This document shows, piece after piece, positions 34,237 through 43,263 of a stretch of DNA of 64,000 nt. Under the pieces are notes generated by a model that was given only the letters and a program-made list of their open reading frames with translations, ran no database searches and was not told where the DNA came from. Where the stretch lies: assembly GCA_017483765.1 (NCBI GenBank), contig JAFUVE010000019.1, positions 1 to 64,000 on the forward strand. Direction: 5' to 3'. The DNA comes from Bacteroidaceae bacterium (GTDB taxonomy: Bacteria; Bacteroidota; Bacteroidia; Bacteroidales; Bacteroidaceae). Numbering within the stretch: the first letter of the stretch is position 1; each line of letters opens with the position of its first letter. The translations under genes were made by a program, and so were the position numbers.

Positions 34237-35505
34237 CTATCTGATTTTCAGCGTAATGATGGTGATGGCCGCCAAGAGGATGGTGATGATCCAGAATCGG
34301 ATGGTGATCATGTTCTCATGGAGCGCCGTACCCGGTCGCTTGATGATGTACTTCGCATCCGGTAGGAGTTCGCTCTGCCGCACGCGGAAGTGGTCGTGAA
34401 TCGGTGTGCGTTTGAACACCCTGAGTTTCTTACCGACCTTGTTGCCTTTCCTCGCATATGCCAGCTGGAGGATGACCGACACGCTCTCCACCAGGAAAAT
34501 ACCGCAGAGGATGGGTAGCAGCAGCTCCTTATGAATGATGACCGCCGTGACGGCAATGACCCCACCGATGGCCAGAGATCCTGTGTCGCCCATGAACACC
34601 TTTGCCGGGAAGGCGTTGAACCAGAGGAATCCGATGAGCGCTCCTACAAACGCGCAGAGGAAGACGACGATTTCCTCCGACCCCGGAATAAACATGACGT
34701 TGAAGTAGTTGGCAAACTGAATATGTCCGGAGACATACGCCAGAATGCCGAGCGCCGTCCCGATGATGGCCGAGTTTCCCGCGCACATACCGTCCATTCC
34801 GTCGTTGAGGTTAGCACCGTTGCTGACGGCGGTGATGACGAAGGTAGTGACGAGGATGAACAGAAGCCATCCGCATGCCCTCGCCGTCTTTCCGTTGGCA
34901 ATCCATGAGAAGGCGTTGAGGTAGTCGAGGTTGTTGTTCTTCATGAACGGTACGGTGGTGATGGTGGACTTGACCGGCTGGTCGGTCTTGTACACGATTT
35001 TCTCGCCCACCCTTTCCTTGCTGACCGTCTCATGCAGTACAGCCTGCGGGCTGAGATAGAGTACGACTCCGACCAGTGTGCCGAGCGTGAACTGCCCCAG
35101 CAGCTTGTATCTTGGGCGGAGTCCGTCCTTGTCGCCCTTCAGTTTCTTCCAGTCATCGTAGAACCCGAGCAGTCCGAACCACACGAGCGTGACGAGCAGG
35201 AGTATGATGTAGACATTCGAGAGCTTTCCGAGCAGGAGCACGGGCACCAGCATAGAGGCGATGATGACCACACCGCCCATCGAGGGAACCCCCTTCTTCT
35301 TGACTCCGTAGGGGTCGATTTCCTCGTCCCTGGCCTTCTCGATATGACGTTTGCGCTTCATGTATGTGATGAATTTCTTGCTGAGCCAGAAAGACAGCAC
35401 CAATGACACCATCAGTGCCAAGAGCGACCGGAAGGAGACGTAGGTGAAAAGACCCGACCCGGGCAGTCCCCATTCCTTGAAATAATGTGAGAGATGATAG
35501 AACAT
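34237..35505 (-). CDS. mraY: Phospho-MurNAc-pentapeptide transferase
   Basis: A 422-aa integral membrane enzyme that transfers phospho-MurNAc-pentapeptide to undecaprenyl phosphate, making lipid I. The catalytic motifs are visible: FYDDWKKLKGDKDGL, NGANLNDGMDGMCAGNS (the NxxNxxDGxDG signature) and KRTPIHDHFRV. About ten membrane helices. It is some 60 residues longer than E. coli MraY because of an extra loop near residues 140-200 (KERVGEKIVYKTDQPVKSTI). Longer forms are usual in Bacteroidota. It lies between murE and murD. Confidence 0.95.
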   Translation of the reverse strand: MFYHLSHYFKEWGLPGSGLFTYVSFRSLLALMVSLVLSFWLSKKFITYMKRKRHIEKARDEEIDPYGVKKKGVPSMGGVVIIASMLVPVLLLGKLSNVYIILLLVTLVWFGLLGFYDDWKKLKGDKDGLRPRYKLLGQFTLGTLVGVVLYLSPQAVLHETVSKERVGEKIVYKTDQPVKSTITTVPFMKNNNLDYLNAFSWIANGKTARACGWLLFILVTTFVITAVSNGANLNDGMDGMCAGNSAIIGTALGILAYVSGHIQFANYFNVMFIPGSEEIVVFLCAFVGALIGFLWFNAFPAKVFMGDTGSLAIGGVIAVTAVIIHKELLLPILCGIFLVESVSVILQLAYARKGNKVGKKLRVFKRTPIHDHFRVRQSELLPDAKYIIKRPGTALHENMITIRFWIITILLAAITIITLKIR

Positions 35506-35508
35506 ATA

Positions 35509-35622
35509 TTTTCAGTTATCAGTTATCAGTTTTCAGTTTTCCGTTTTCAGTGATCAGTTTTCAGTGATCAGTTTTCAGTGATTTACTGAGTGAAAGCAGT
35601 TATCAGTTTTCAGTTTCAGTTT
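35509..35622. repeat. TTTTCAG/ATCAG repeat tract between murE and mraY
   Basis: The gap consists of TTATCAG, TTTTCAG and GTGATCAG units, plus GTGATTTACTGAGTGAAAGC. It is the same kind of tract as 25166-25414. Confidence 0.75.
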
Positions 35623-37071
35623 TCAGTTGAAGCATTTGCGGACTTCTTCCTTGTCGTCGAAATGGTGTTTCACGCCTTTCACGTCCTGATAGTCCTCATG
35701 GCCCTTTCCCGCGATGAGGATGACGTCGCCCTTCTGCGCGATGGTGCAAGCCGTCTTGATAGCCTCCCTTCTGTCGACGATGGAAATGACCTTGCGCATC
35801 TGCTCCTGGTCGAGTCCGGCGAGCATGTCGTTGATGATGTCCTGGGGCTCCTCGAATCGAGGGTTGTCGCTGGTGATGATGACCTTGTCGCTCTGTCTTA
35901 CCGCCTCACGCGCCATGATGGGCCGCTTGCCCTTGTCGCGGTTGCCTCCAGCCCCGCACACAGTGATGACCCTGCCCTTTCCTTCGAGGACTCCGTGTAT
36001 GGCGTTGAGCACGTTCTCCAGCGCGTCGGGCGTGTGTGCATAGTCCACGATGGCGGTGTATCCCTCAGGCGCCGTAATTGCCTCGAACCGTCCGTTGACC
36101 GGCTTCATCTTGCTCATGGCCACGAGCACCTCCTGAGGGTCCTGTCCGAGCATGACCGCCGCCGCATAGACAGCAAGGAGGTTGCTGACATTGAACTTGC
36201 CGATGAACTGCACGCCCACCTCCTGTCCGTTGATGTCGAGGTACATACCATCGAAATGACATTCGAAGATTTTCGCCATGAAGTCCGCCATTCTCCCTAC
36301 AGAGTAAGTCTTGACCGTGGCCTTCGTGTTCTGCACCATGACCATGCCGTTCTTGTCGTCCTTGTTGGTGACTGCGAAGGCGTCGGCCGGCAGCCGGTCG
36401 AAGAAAGCCTTCTTCGCATCGCGGTAGTTCTCGAACGTCTTGTGGTAGTCGAGGTGGTCGCGCGTGAGGTTTGTGAAGATGCCCCCCTTGAAGCGCAGGC
36501 CTCCGATTCGGTTTTGCGCCACTGCATGGGAGCTGACCTCCATGAATGCAAACGAGCATCCCGCCTCCACCATCTCGTTGAGCAGCTGGTTGAGCGTGAT
36601 AGGGTCAGGCGTGGTGTGCTCCGTCGGGATGGCCTCTCCGTCGATGTAGTTGCACACGGTTGAGAGAAGACCGCATTTGTATCCGAGGGCGCGGAACATA
36701 TTGTAGAGCACGGTGGCGATGGTTGTCTTTCCGTTCGTTCCGGTGACACCCACGAGCGTGAGTCGGGATGTGGGGTCGTTGAAGAAGTTGGTGGCCATCT
36801 GTCCAACAATCTGCTCCGTGTTGTCGACCATGACGAATGTGACCCCGTCAACCGGGTTCTCAGGGATTGTCTGGCAGACGATGGCCTTAGCCCCCGCCTC
36901 CACAGCCTTGGGTATGTAGTTATGCCCGTCGGCGGCCGTTCCCTTGACCGCGAAGAAGAGAGAGCCCTGCTCCACCTTGCGGGAGTCGAGCTGGAGTGCG
37001 AGGATTTCGACGTCGGAGTCTCCGACGATCTGCCTCACTTCCACGTTCTTTATGATGTCGCTGAGTTTCAT
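35623..37071 (-). CDS. murE: UDP-MurNAc-tripeptide synthetase (meso-diaminopimelate type)
   Basis: A 482-aa cytoplasmic Mur ligase that adds the third amino acid of the stem peptide. P-loop [18 protein letters not shown], central [27 protein letters not shown] and C-terminal [19 protein letters not shown] (in part). The DNPR motif is the one that recognises meso-diaminopimelate, so the peptidoglycan should be of that type. Standard length. It lies 46 bases after ftsI and before mraY. The stop codon is followed by the TTTTCAG tract. Confidence 0.95.
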   Translation of the reverse strand: MKLSDIIKNVEVRQIVGDSDVEILALQLDSRKVEQGSLFFAVKGTAADGHNYIPKAVEAGAKAIVCQTIPENPVDGVTFVMVDNTEQIVGQMATNFFNDPTSRLTLVGVTGTNGKTTIATVLYNMFRALGYKCGLLSTVCNYIDGEAIPTEHTTPDPITLNQLLNEMVEAGCSFAFMEVSSHAVAQNRIGGLRFKGGIFTNLTRDHLDYHKTFENYRDAKKAFFDRLPADAFAVTNKDDKNGMVMVQNTKATVKTYSVGRMADFMAKIFECHFDGMYLDINGQEVGVQFIGKFNVSNLLAVYAAAVMLGQDPQEVLVAMSKMKPVNGRFEAITAPEGYTAIVDYAHTPDALENVLNAIHGVLEGKGRVITVCGAGGNRDKGKRPIMAREAVRQSDKVIITSDNPRFEEPQDIINDMLAGLDQEQMRKVISIVDRREAIKTACTIAQKGDVILIAGKGHEDYQDVKGVKHHFDDKEEVRKCFN

Positions 37072-37117
37072 TAATGCTATTTATGATTTATGGATTGACG
37101 ATTATTTTATAATTTTT

Positions 37118-39355
37118 CTATCCGAGTTTGATTTTGACCGTCGCGCCGCGCCGGACATCCGCCCCTGGCTTGATGCTCTGCTCCACCACTTTTCCGCATC
37201 CTCGAATGGTGGCTTTCATTCCTCTCAGCTCGAGTGCGTAGAGTGCGTCACGAGCCCCCATGCCCGTGAGGTCAGGCACCTGTGACCAGTTCTCGTCGTC
37301 ACCCTGTATGACAAGCGTGTTGTTGTTGACCGACGCCTTTCCCCACATGGAGTTTCCGTCGGACTCGATTCTTGGCGTGAGTCCGAGAGCGCTGAGCACA
37401 TTCTTCGCCGCCGCCATGTTGCCGTTCTTCACGAGAGGCACGACAGAGTTAGTGGTGTCGCACGCCAAACGGATGTTGGTGGTGACATGCTTTGAGTAGA
37501 CCTGCTCGGCGATTTTGAGGAACACAGGTCCCGCCGTAGCTCCACCCGATACGGGGTTGTGCGCCGTCTTGATGGACACGAGGCAGGTGTATTGCGGGTT
37601 GTCGGACGGATAGTATCCGCAGAACGATACGTAATGTCTTGGGTTGGCAGAATGGTATCCCCCTTTCTCGTCGGCCACCTGTGCCGTTCCTGTCTTTCCT
37701 GAGACATAGAAATACTTGCTGCGTGCCCGCTTTCCAGTGCCGCCCTGTCCGTTGACCACCTCCTTGAGTATTTCCTGAATGGCGTGTACGGTGGTGTCCT
37801 TACAGATATGCTCGTTGATGACTCCGACAGGGAATTCCTCCACCACCTCACCGTTCTTCGCCAGTCCTCTGACCACCCTCGGTCTCACCATCCTTCCGTT
37901 GTTGGCGATGGCGTTGTAGAAAGTGCAGATGGATATAGGCGGGAGCTGCGAGTTGTAACCGATGGCCATCCACGGCAGCGACACCTTCGACCAGTATTTC
38001 TTGTTCTCCTCCGGTCCGAGGATGAGCGGATTGGCCGTTCCCGGGATTTCGAATCCGATAGGGCTACCGATTCCGATGCGTCTGAGTCCGTTGACGAATC
38101 GCTGCGGGTCGTTCTTATAGTGACTGTCGATGAGCCGGCTGACCCCGATGTTGGAGGAGTACTTGACCGCTGACTTGACGTCGATCCGTCCATGTCCGCC
38201 TCCGCTGTCCCTCATCTTTCGTCCGTACATTTCGACCTCGCCACCTCCGGTGTCCACCATGTCGTTCATGGTGATTTCCCCGTCGTCGAGCGCCACCATG
38301 ATCGAGGCGGTCTTGAACGTGGATCCCGGCTCCATCATCGCTCCCACCGCGTTGTTGAGGTTGTCGATGTACGTCCCTTCCGGCGTGCGGTTGAGGTTGA
38401 CGATTGCCTTGATGTCGCCCGTCGGCACGTCCATGAGAATACATACTCCGAACTCTGCCTCCACCTCCTGGAGTTTTTCCCTGAGCGCCTTTTCGCAGAT
38501 GTCCTGCATGGTGACGTCGATGGTGGTGAGCACGTCGTATCCGTCGACCTGCGGCTCGAGCATGATGTCTACGACGTTGGACTTGGACCTGAGAATTTTC
38601 TTTGCCTTGAGCCCCGGCTTTCCCCTGAGCAGCGAGTCGTACCTGAGTTCGATGCCCGTCTTAGCCTCTTCCTTCGCCTTCTCCATGTCGCCCACGTCGA
38701 TTCTCACGAGGTCTCCGAGAGTTCTGCTGGCCAGATTTCCGAACGGTTTCTCCCTGTAGTTCACGACTTTGAGTTTGAGTCCGCTGGCATATTTTCCCGG
38801 CTTGTCGAAAATCGGGATTTCCTTGAGTTTCTGATATTCCTGATAGTCGAAGAGATGCCCCTGGAAGAGGTTGCAGTGTCTTGAGTTCTTCAGGAGGCTT
38901 CTGACGAGGTTGTTCTTCACTGAGTCGGCATTCTCACATTCCGGGCAGAGACGAGCCACGGCCCTGCTGATGGAGTCGATATGCGGCCGGAACTCCTCTC
39001 TCCTCTTAGCGATGTAGTCCAGTCTCTCGAGAGAGTCCTTGAGATACTTTTCCGGATTCTTCAGCTTGTCCTTCTTCCTGAGCACAGGCATGTTGGGATA
39101 GAGGTCGCATGCAATCATGAGCTTAGGTATAGAGGTAGAGAGGTATCCACCGTCCACCGAGAGTATGTTACCCCTGATAGGCTCGGCCACGTCGACTCTT
39201 CCGTCGACATGCTGCTTCTTGTACTCCATCCACTCGTCCTTGTCGACAGTCATGACCTTCACCATCTGATAGATGACTGCAATGCACACGATGATGATGA
39301 TTCCCACGATATATGGGAATTTTCCGGTAATGTATTTCTTGTCAAACTTCATCAT
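37118..39355 (-). CDS. ftsI: Septal transpeptidase (penicillin-binding protein 3) with C-terminal PASTA domain
   Basis: A 745-aa class B penicillin-binding protein with one N-terminal membrane helix (FPYIVGIIIIVCIAVIYQMV). The dimerisation domain is followed by the transpeptidase domain with active-site Ser345 in STFK (345-348), SSN (KYSSNIGVSR) and KTG (VSGKTGTAQVAD). The last 60 residues form one PASTA domain (VPDLTGMGARDALYALELRG). It cross-links septal peptidoglycan with FtsW. A C-terminal PASTA domain is normal for Bacteroidota FtsI and absent in E. coli. It is flanked by the ftsL-like gene and murE. Confidence 0.94.
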   Translation of the reverse strand: MMKFDKKYITGKFPYIVGIIIIVCIAVIYQMVKVMTVDKDEWMEYKKQHVDGRVDVAEPIRGNILSVDGGYLSTSIPKLMIACDLYPNMPVLRKKDKLKNPEKYLKDSLERLDYIAKRREEFRPHIDSISRAVARLCPECENADSVKNNLVRSLLKNSRHCNLFQGHLFDYQEYQKLKEIPIFDKPGKYASGLKLKVVNYREKPFGNLASRTLGDLVRIDVGDMEKAKEEAKTGIELRYDSLLRGKPGLKAKKILRSKSNVVDIMLEPQVDGYDVLTTIDVTMQDICEKALREKLQEVEAEFGVCILMDVPTGDIKAIVNLNRTPEGTYIDNLNNAVGAMMEPGSTFKTASIMVALDDGEITMNDMVDTGGGEVEMYGRKMRDSGGGHGRIDVKSAVKYSSNIGVSRLIDSHYKNDPQRFVNGLRRIGIGSPIGFEIPGTANPLILGPEENKKYWSKVSLPWMAIGYNSQLPPISICTFYNAIANNGRMVRPRVVRGLAKNGEVVEEFPVGVINEHICKDTTVHAIQEILKEVVNGQGGTGKRARSKYFYVSGKTGTAQVADEKGGYHSANPRHYVSFCGYYPSDNPQYTCLVSIKTAHNPVSGGATAGPVFLKIAEQVYSKHVTTNIRLACDTTNSVVPLVKNGNMAAAKNVLSALGLTPRIESDGNSMWGKASVNNNTLVIQGDDENWSQVPDLTGMGARDALYALELRGMKATIRGCGKVVEQSIKPGADVRRGATVKIKLG

Positions 39356-39488
39356 AGTCTTGGTTCTTTTTAATCTTGTCGGTTGCTGTTGTTCTTACTC
39401 TTCCGAATGCTTCGTCCGTTCCTCCGGATCATCAGTTTGTGCGTTTCGGTCTGTTTGCTTTATTTATCTTGATTTCAATGACTGGGTT

Positions 39489-39971
39489 CTATCTGTCTTG
39501 CTGCTTCGGCAGGGCGAAAGGCGGCAGGTTGTTGCTGAGCATGGTCGTGTCGCCCGCCGCGATGAGCTTCTGCTCCACCGACGACTGCCTCCGCTTGTTG
39601 AGCAGCTTGCTGGCCTGCGAGAGGACCTTGCTGCTCTTCCTCTCATACTCCACGTTGAGGCTGTCGATCTTGATGATGTCCTGCAGGCTGCTGTATCTGT
39701 TGCCGGTGTAGAGAAGCAGGAGAATGACGCAGAAGATGATGAATATGACCTGGTTGAGGAAGAACTTAGACATGAGGATGTCTCCCCCCATGACCTTCCT
39801 GAACGACAGTTTCTCGTCGTCTTCCCCACCCTCGTCGTCAGCGAATCGCTTGATGGCCTCGATGCCTTCCTTGCGTTGCTCGTCCTTCCGCTGTTCTTCC
39901 GCGTTCTCGACGATGGTCTGTTCCTCGCTGCTGATTTCTACAAATCCGTCGTTTTTGCTCTTGTCACTCAT
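39489..39971 (-). CDS. ftsL: FtsL-like divisome membrane protein
   Basis: 160 aa: an acidic/charged cytoplasmic N-terminus (about 75 residues), one membrane helix (FFLNQVIFIIFCVILLLLYT), and a short periplasmic coiled-coil (SLQDIIKIDSLNVEYERKSS). This bitopic layout and the place between rsmH and ftsI identify it as the FtsL-like protein of Bacteroidota, although sequence similarity to E. coli FtsL is very low. It should support the FtsQ-FtsL-FtsI/FtsW assembly. The gap to ftsI is 133 bases. Confidence 0.8.
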   Translation of the reverse strand: MSDKSKNDGFVEISSEEQTIVENAEEQRKDEQRKEGIEAIKRFADDEGGEDDEKLSFRKVMGGDILMSKFFLNQVIFIIFCVILLLLYTGNRYSSLQDIIKIDSLNVEYERKSSKVLSQASKLLNKRRQSSVEQKLIAAGDTTMLSNNLPPFALPKQQDR

Positions 39972-40016
39972 TATTATATTATATATATAAGCAGTTCAAA
40001 TTTTGGGTTGTTGTTC

Positions 40017-40946
40017 TCAAATGCGTTCCGCCACTCTGAGTTTGGCACTTCGTGAGCGAGGGTTGCGCTGCATCTCTTCGTCGTCGGGTGTGACCACCTT
40101 CCTGTTGACTGGCACGAATGGCGAGACGACATTGCCATAGAAGTCTTTCTGCTCGTCCCCCTCGCAGTTTCCGGTTCGCATGAGGTTTTTCACCATCCTG
40201 TCCTCCAGTGAGTGGTATGTGATGACCACGAGCCTTCCTCCAGTCTTGAGCAGCCGTTCAGCCCCGTTGAGCATTTCCTTGAGCGCCTGCATCTCCTGGT
40301 TGACCTCGATCCTGAGCGCCTGGAACGCCTTTGCCATGTCCTTCTTCGCCCTCTGCTGCTTGCAGAATGGCTCGAGAGTGGAGACGAGGTCTCCGACAGT
40401 GAGGAGCTTGCCGTTCTTCCGCTTTCTGACGATAGCCTCCGCCACTTTCCGGCTGTTCTTCATCTCTCCATAGAGGAAAAAGATGTCAGCCAGCCTTTTC
40501 TCGTCGTATGCGTTGAGCACGTCGGCCGCGGTGACTTCCGCTTTCTGGTTCATCCTCATGTCGAGCGGCGCGTCGAATCGGAATGAGAATCCCCTCGTGT
40601 CGCTGTCGAAATGTCGAGATGATACGCCGAGGTCTGCCAGAATGCCATCGACTTTCTCCACTCCATAGAATTTCAGGAAATTCCCCATGAATCTGAAGTT
40701 ACTCCTGACAAACTGGAACGAGTTGTCGATGTCTCCGTATATGTCTCTCTCATGAATGAAGTTCTCGTAAGCCTCCAGGTCCTGGTCGAACCCATACAGC
40801 ATTCCGTTCCCCTTGATTCTTCTGAGAATCTCCTTTGAATGTCCTCCCCCTCCGAACGTGGCATCCACGTATACGCCGCCGTTGCAGACGTTGAGCGCGT
40901 CGACGCTCTGATTCAGCAAAACGGGTATATGATAGTCTTCAGCCAT
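40017..40946 (-). CDS. rsmH: 16S rRNA (cytosine1402-N4)-methyltransferase
   Basis: 309 aa from the ATG at 40946 (MAEDYHIPVLLNQSVDAL); an upstream TTG is not preferred. A SAM-dependent methyltransferase that N4-methylates C1402 of 16S rRNA. It has VDATFGGGGHSKEIL (SAM-binding loop), ILADLGVSSRHFDSDTRGFS (in part) and the C-terminal VITYHSLEDRMVKNLM. Length is standard. It lies 75 bases after mraZ at the start of the dcw cluster. Confidence 0.95.
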   Translation of the reverse strand: MAEDYHIPVLLNQSVDALNVCNGGVYVDATFGGGGHSKEILRRIKGNGMLYGFDQDLEAYENFIHERDIYGDIDNSFQFVRSNFRFMGNFLKFYGVEKVDGILADLGVSSRHFDSDTRGFSFRFDAPLDMRMNQKAEVTAADVLNAYDEKRLADIFFLYGEMKNSRKVAEAIVRKRKNGKLLTVGDLVSTLEPFCKQQRAKKDMAKAFQALRIEVNQEMQALKEMLNGAERLLKTGGRLVVITYHSLEDRMVKNLMRTGNCEGDEQKDFYGNVVSPFVPVNRKVVTPDDEEMQRNPRSRSAKLRVAERI

Positions 40947-41021
40947 GCTCAATTCAGTTTAAGGTTCATCCAATTTCCACATATATTTCCTTTCGGCACG
41001 CATCCTTGCTTGCGCACCGTG

Positions 41022-41474
41022 TTATAGTTCAAGTCCGGCCATTGCGGCCTCGAGCTCCTCTCCGTCGTCGGAATCGTCAGCAAAGTGAGCCTGATAGTTC
41101 TCCAGTCCCCAGACCTCGATTTTGTCGGTGACGGCCTGAAAGATGATGTCCTGCTTGATGCCCGCCTTTTCCATCTTCCGCTTGTTGATGAGGAAGCGTC
41201 CGTTTCCGTCGAGCTCAAACTTCTCCACTCCAGCTACATACTTGCGCAGGATGTCCTGGTGCTTTCTGTTCCACTTGTTGAGCTTAGATTCCAGCTCGTC
41301 GAGATCGCGGTTCCATACCGACTCGGGATAAATGATGAGACACTCCTGGTAGAAGTCGATGCGCATGTAGAGCGTCCGCTCTCCTTCCGCCTCGAGCACT
41401 TTCCTGAAGGCCGCCGGCAGAATGACCCTGCCTTTGACGTCCACCTTCGCAGAAAAATCACCGAAAAATCTCAT
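41022..41474 (-). CDS. mraZ: Transcriptional regulator MraZ
   Basis: 150 aa with two SpoVT/AbrB-like swapped-hairpin halves. The first is FFGDFSAKVDVKGRVILPAA and the second runs through KFELDGNGRFLINKRKMEKA. MraZ binds repeats upstream of its own gene and controls the dcw cluster in other bacteria. First gene of the cluster here, with a -7 box at 41528-41535. I did not find obvious direct repeats of a known MraZ box in the upstream AT-rich region. Confidence 0.93.
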   Translation of the reverse strand: MRFFGDFSAKVDVKGRVILPAAFRKVLEAEGERTLYMRIDFYQECLIIYPESVWNRDLDELESKLNKWNRKHQDILRKYVAGVEKFELDGNGRFLINKRKMEKAGIKQDIIFQAVTDKIEVWGLENYQAHFADDSDDGEELEAAMAGLEL

Positions 41475-41527
41475 AACTATTTATCTTAATTTATTGTTCC
41501 TTGAGTCGGTCAAAACCAAACTTTTTG

Positions 41528-41535
41528 CAAAGATA
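41528..41535 (-). promoter_or_regulatory. Probable -7 box of the dcw cluster promoter
   Basis: TATCTTTG on the minus strand, 54 bases before the mraZ start. No clear -33 TTTG at the expected distance. Confidence 0.5.
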
Positions 41536-41849
41536 ATAAAAAAAACCACTTCCACCCACTTTTTTGTAATATTTTTGAAAAAAATTTTTATTTTCCAATT
41601 TTAAAAAATCTAACACACTGATTTTCAAATAGGCAAAAGTACAAAAAGTTGGTGGGGGAAAGTGGTTGCTATCTCCGATTTTACAATTGTAACAAATTTA
41701 TAAAAAAATAAATAATTTCAGGCGACGCATGGCACGCGCCAAGCACCAATGCCGAGGAGGAGGAGTCCGTCCGCGCCCATTTCACGGCAAAAACAGGCAG
41801 AAATTGCAGTTTTTTTCAACTAATACGTAAATAATTCAAAAATAATGCT

Positions 41850-41857
41850 TAACTTTG
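41850..41857 (+). promoter_or_regulatory. Probable -7 box of the cation-efflux gene
   Basis: TAACTTTG, 61 bases before the ATG at 41918. The -33 element is not obvious. Confidence 0.5.
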
Positions 41858-41917
41858 CAGTGAGAACTGAGAAATAACAACAAGAGAAATAATAATTAAC
41901 ACAACAAAACACCGACA

Positions 41918-42868
41918 ATGGAGGAAAACAAAGAACACCGCCACGAACACCACACAGGCAGTTCGCATCATCATCATTCGGGGAGCAACCACACACATAC
42001 CCACAGCCGCGTGAGCACGTCGAAGGCTCTGAAAGCCCTGAAAGTGTGCATCGGCATCAACGCCGTGTACCTCATCGCTGAGGCGCTGATAGGAATGAAG
42101 GAGAACTCGCTCTCCCTGATCACAGACGCAGGCTACAACCTTGGCGACGTGCTGGTTCTGGCCCTGGCCTACTTCTCGCTTCGCCTGAAGTCCACGCCGA
42201 GCTATCAGCTTGAGTCAGCCACCTATAAGAAGTACAGCGCCCTGTCGCTTCTCATCAACTCAGTCATCCTGCTTGTGGCAGTAGGCTTCGTCAGCCTGCT
42301 GGCCTGGACGAAACTGCGTGACGGATTCTCCCACTGCAGCGCAGGTCTGGCGATGTCCGTCACCGCCGGCGTCGGCATCGTGGTGAACGGCATCACGGCC
42401 TGGATCCTGCGTAAGAACTCTCGCCACTCCACCGGCATGAAGGGTGCCGCGATGAACATGATGGCCGACACATTTGTGTCAGTGGTCGTAGTCGTTGCCG
42501 GCATCATCCTGATGGTGAGCCCCGCCTGCACTTGGGCCGACCCTGCAGCCACTCTCATAGCGGCACTGGTTATCCTGTGCTTCACCGTGAAGCTGCTTTA
42601 CGTCTACGTGAAGAGAGGCTTCCTCGTGTTCCCCGAGCATATCGACACAGCCAAAGTGCTTAACGTTCTGAAACAGAACGACCACGTGATGAACTGCCGT
42701 CACCTGAACATCTGGAAGAACAGCGCCGACGAGCTGGAGGTGAGCGCTCACCTGTCGCTCGACGACATGACGGCCGTGGAGATGGTGAAGAAAGAGGCCA
42801 AGCACAGCCTACGCCACATGGGCTTCGAGATTGTGACGCTCGCATTCAAGAAGCACAAGGAAGAGTGA
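41918..42868 (+). CDS. Cation diffusion facilitator (CDF) family efflux protein
   Basis: 316 aa. A His-rich cytoplasmic N-terminus (HHHHSGSNHTHTHS) precedes six membrane helices and a C-terminal cytoplasmic metal-regulated domain (residues about 230-310). The family usually exports Zn2+ or Co2+ in exchange for H+. In the helix-2 motif the usual His is Tyr (ITDAGYNLGD), and in helix 5 the usual His is Asn (AMNMMADTF), while both Asp remain. Metal preference may therefore differ from classical zinc transporters. It is monocistronic with a -7 box upstream and a very strong inverted repeat downstream. Confidence 0.85.
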   Translation: MEENKEHRHEHHTGSSHHHHSGSNHTHTHSRVSTSKALKALKVCIGINAVYLIAEALIGMKENSLSLITDAGYNLGDVLVLALAYFSLRLKSTPSYQLESATYKKYSALSLLINSVILLVAVGFVSLLAWTKLRDGFSHCSAGLAMSVTAGVGIVVNGITAWILRKNSRHSTGMKGAAMNMMADTFVSVVVVVAGIILMVSPACTWADPAATLIAALVILCFTVKLLYVYVKRGFLVFPEHIDTAKVLNVLKQNDHVMNCRHLNIWKNSADELEVSAHLSLDDMTAVEMVKKEAKHSLRHMGFEIVTLAFKKHKEE

Positions 42869-42905
42869 AGGTATTGACGATTTACTATTTACGATTTATT
42901 ACATG

Positions 42906-42973
42906 AACTTTGGAGCAGCGAGTGCAAAGTTTAAGCAAGCTTAACTTTGCACTCGCTGCTCCAAAGTTTTTCT
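42906..42973. terminator. 63-nt structured repeat, copy E, acting as probable terminator
   Basis: A perfect 26-bp inverted repeat (42906-42931 with 42943-42968: AACTTTGGAGCAGCGAGTGC, AAAGTT) around an 11-nt loop, followed by TTTTC. It ends 105 bases after the efflux gene. Both arms match the right arm of copy D. Confidence 0.75.
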
Positions 42974-43153
42974 ATTTATTTGGCTATTTTTAATTTCAGC
43001 TATTTGCCATGCGGCCGGAAGACAACGGCGTAAACAGGCAAGGCACCACACATTCAGCAGAGACCAATTAATCTCAATTTACGGTTTAAGCAGAGCACAA
43101 TCGTCAAAATACAATAAAAAACGCAAGGAAGAGTCATCTTTTTTGCGTTTTTT

Positions 43154-43185
43154 CTTGCTTATATGGAAACAAACCGATAACTTTG
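43154..43185 (+). promoter_or_regulatory. Promoter of the lipoprotein gene
   Basis: CTTG (43154-43157), 20-nt spacer, TAACTTTG (43178-43185). The ATG is at 43264, giving a leader of about 70 nt. Confidence 0.6.
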
Positions 43186-43263
43186 CAAGCGGAAATTCTG
43201 CCTCGGCAGGATTTTCGTGTGATTTTCAGGACCAAAATTTTTCAAACTCAAAACCAATTAATT

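Larger units (their letters stand above)
41475..41917. other. Divergent intergenic region between mraZ and the cation-efflux gene
   Basis: Mostly AT-rich, with the mraZ -7 box (41528-41535, minus) and the efflux gene -7 box (41850-41857, plus). A GC-rich patch at 41720-41800 can encode a 33-residue basic peptide from an ATG at 41728, but without a good ribosome-binding site or protein-like character. I do not call it. Confidence 0.55.
42869..43263. other. Intergenic region with inverted repeat and promoter
   Basis: No gene seen. It holds the 63-nt structured repeat copy E (42906-42968), a GCCATGCGGCCGG motif (43007), AT-rich sequence and the promoter of the lipoprotein gene (43154-43185). 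Confidence 0.65.

Noticed and set aside
41728..41829. 33-residue basic peptide frame upstream of the cation-efflux gene
   Set aside because: No ribosome-binding site, skewed composition and a position ahead of the efflux gene promoter. No support beyond an open frame.
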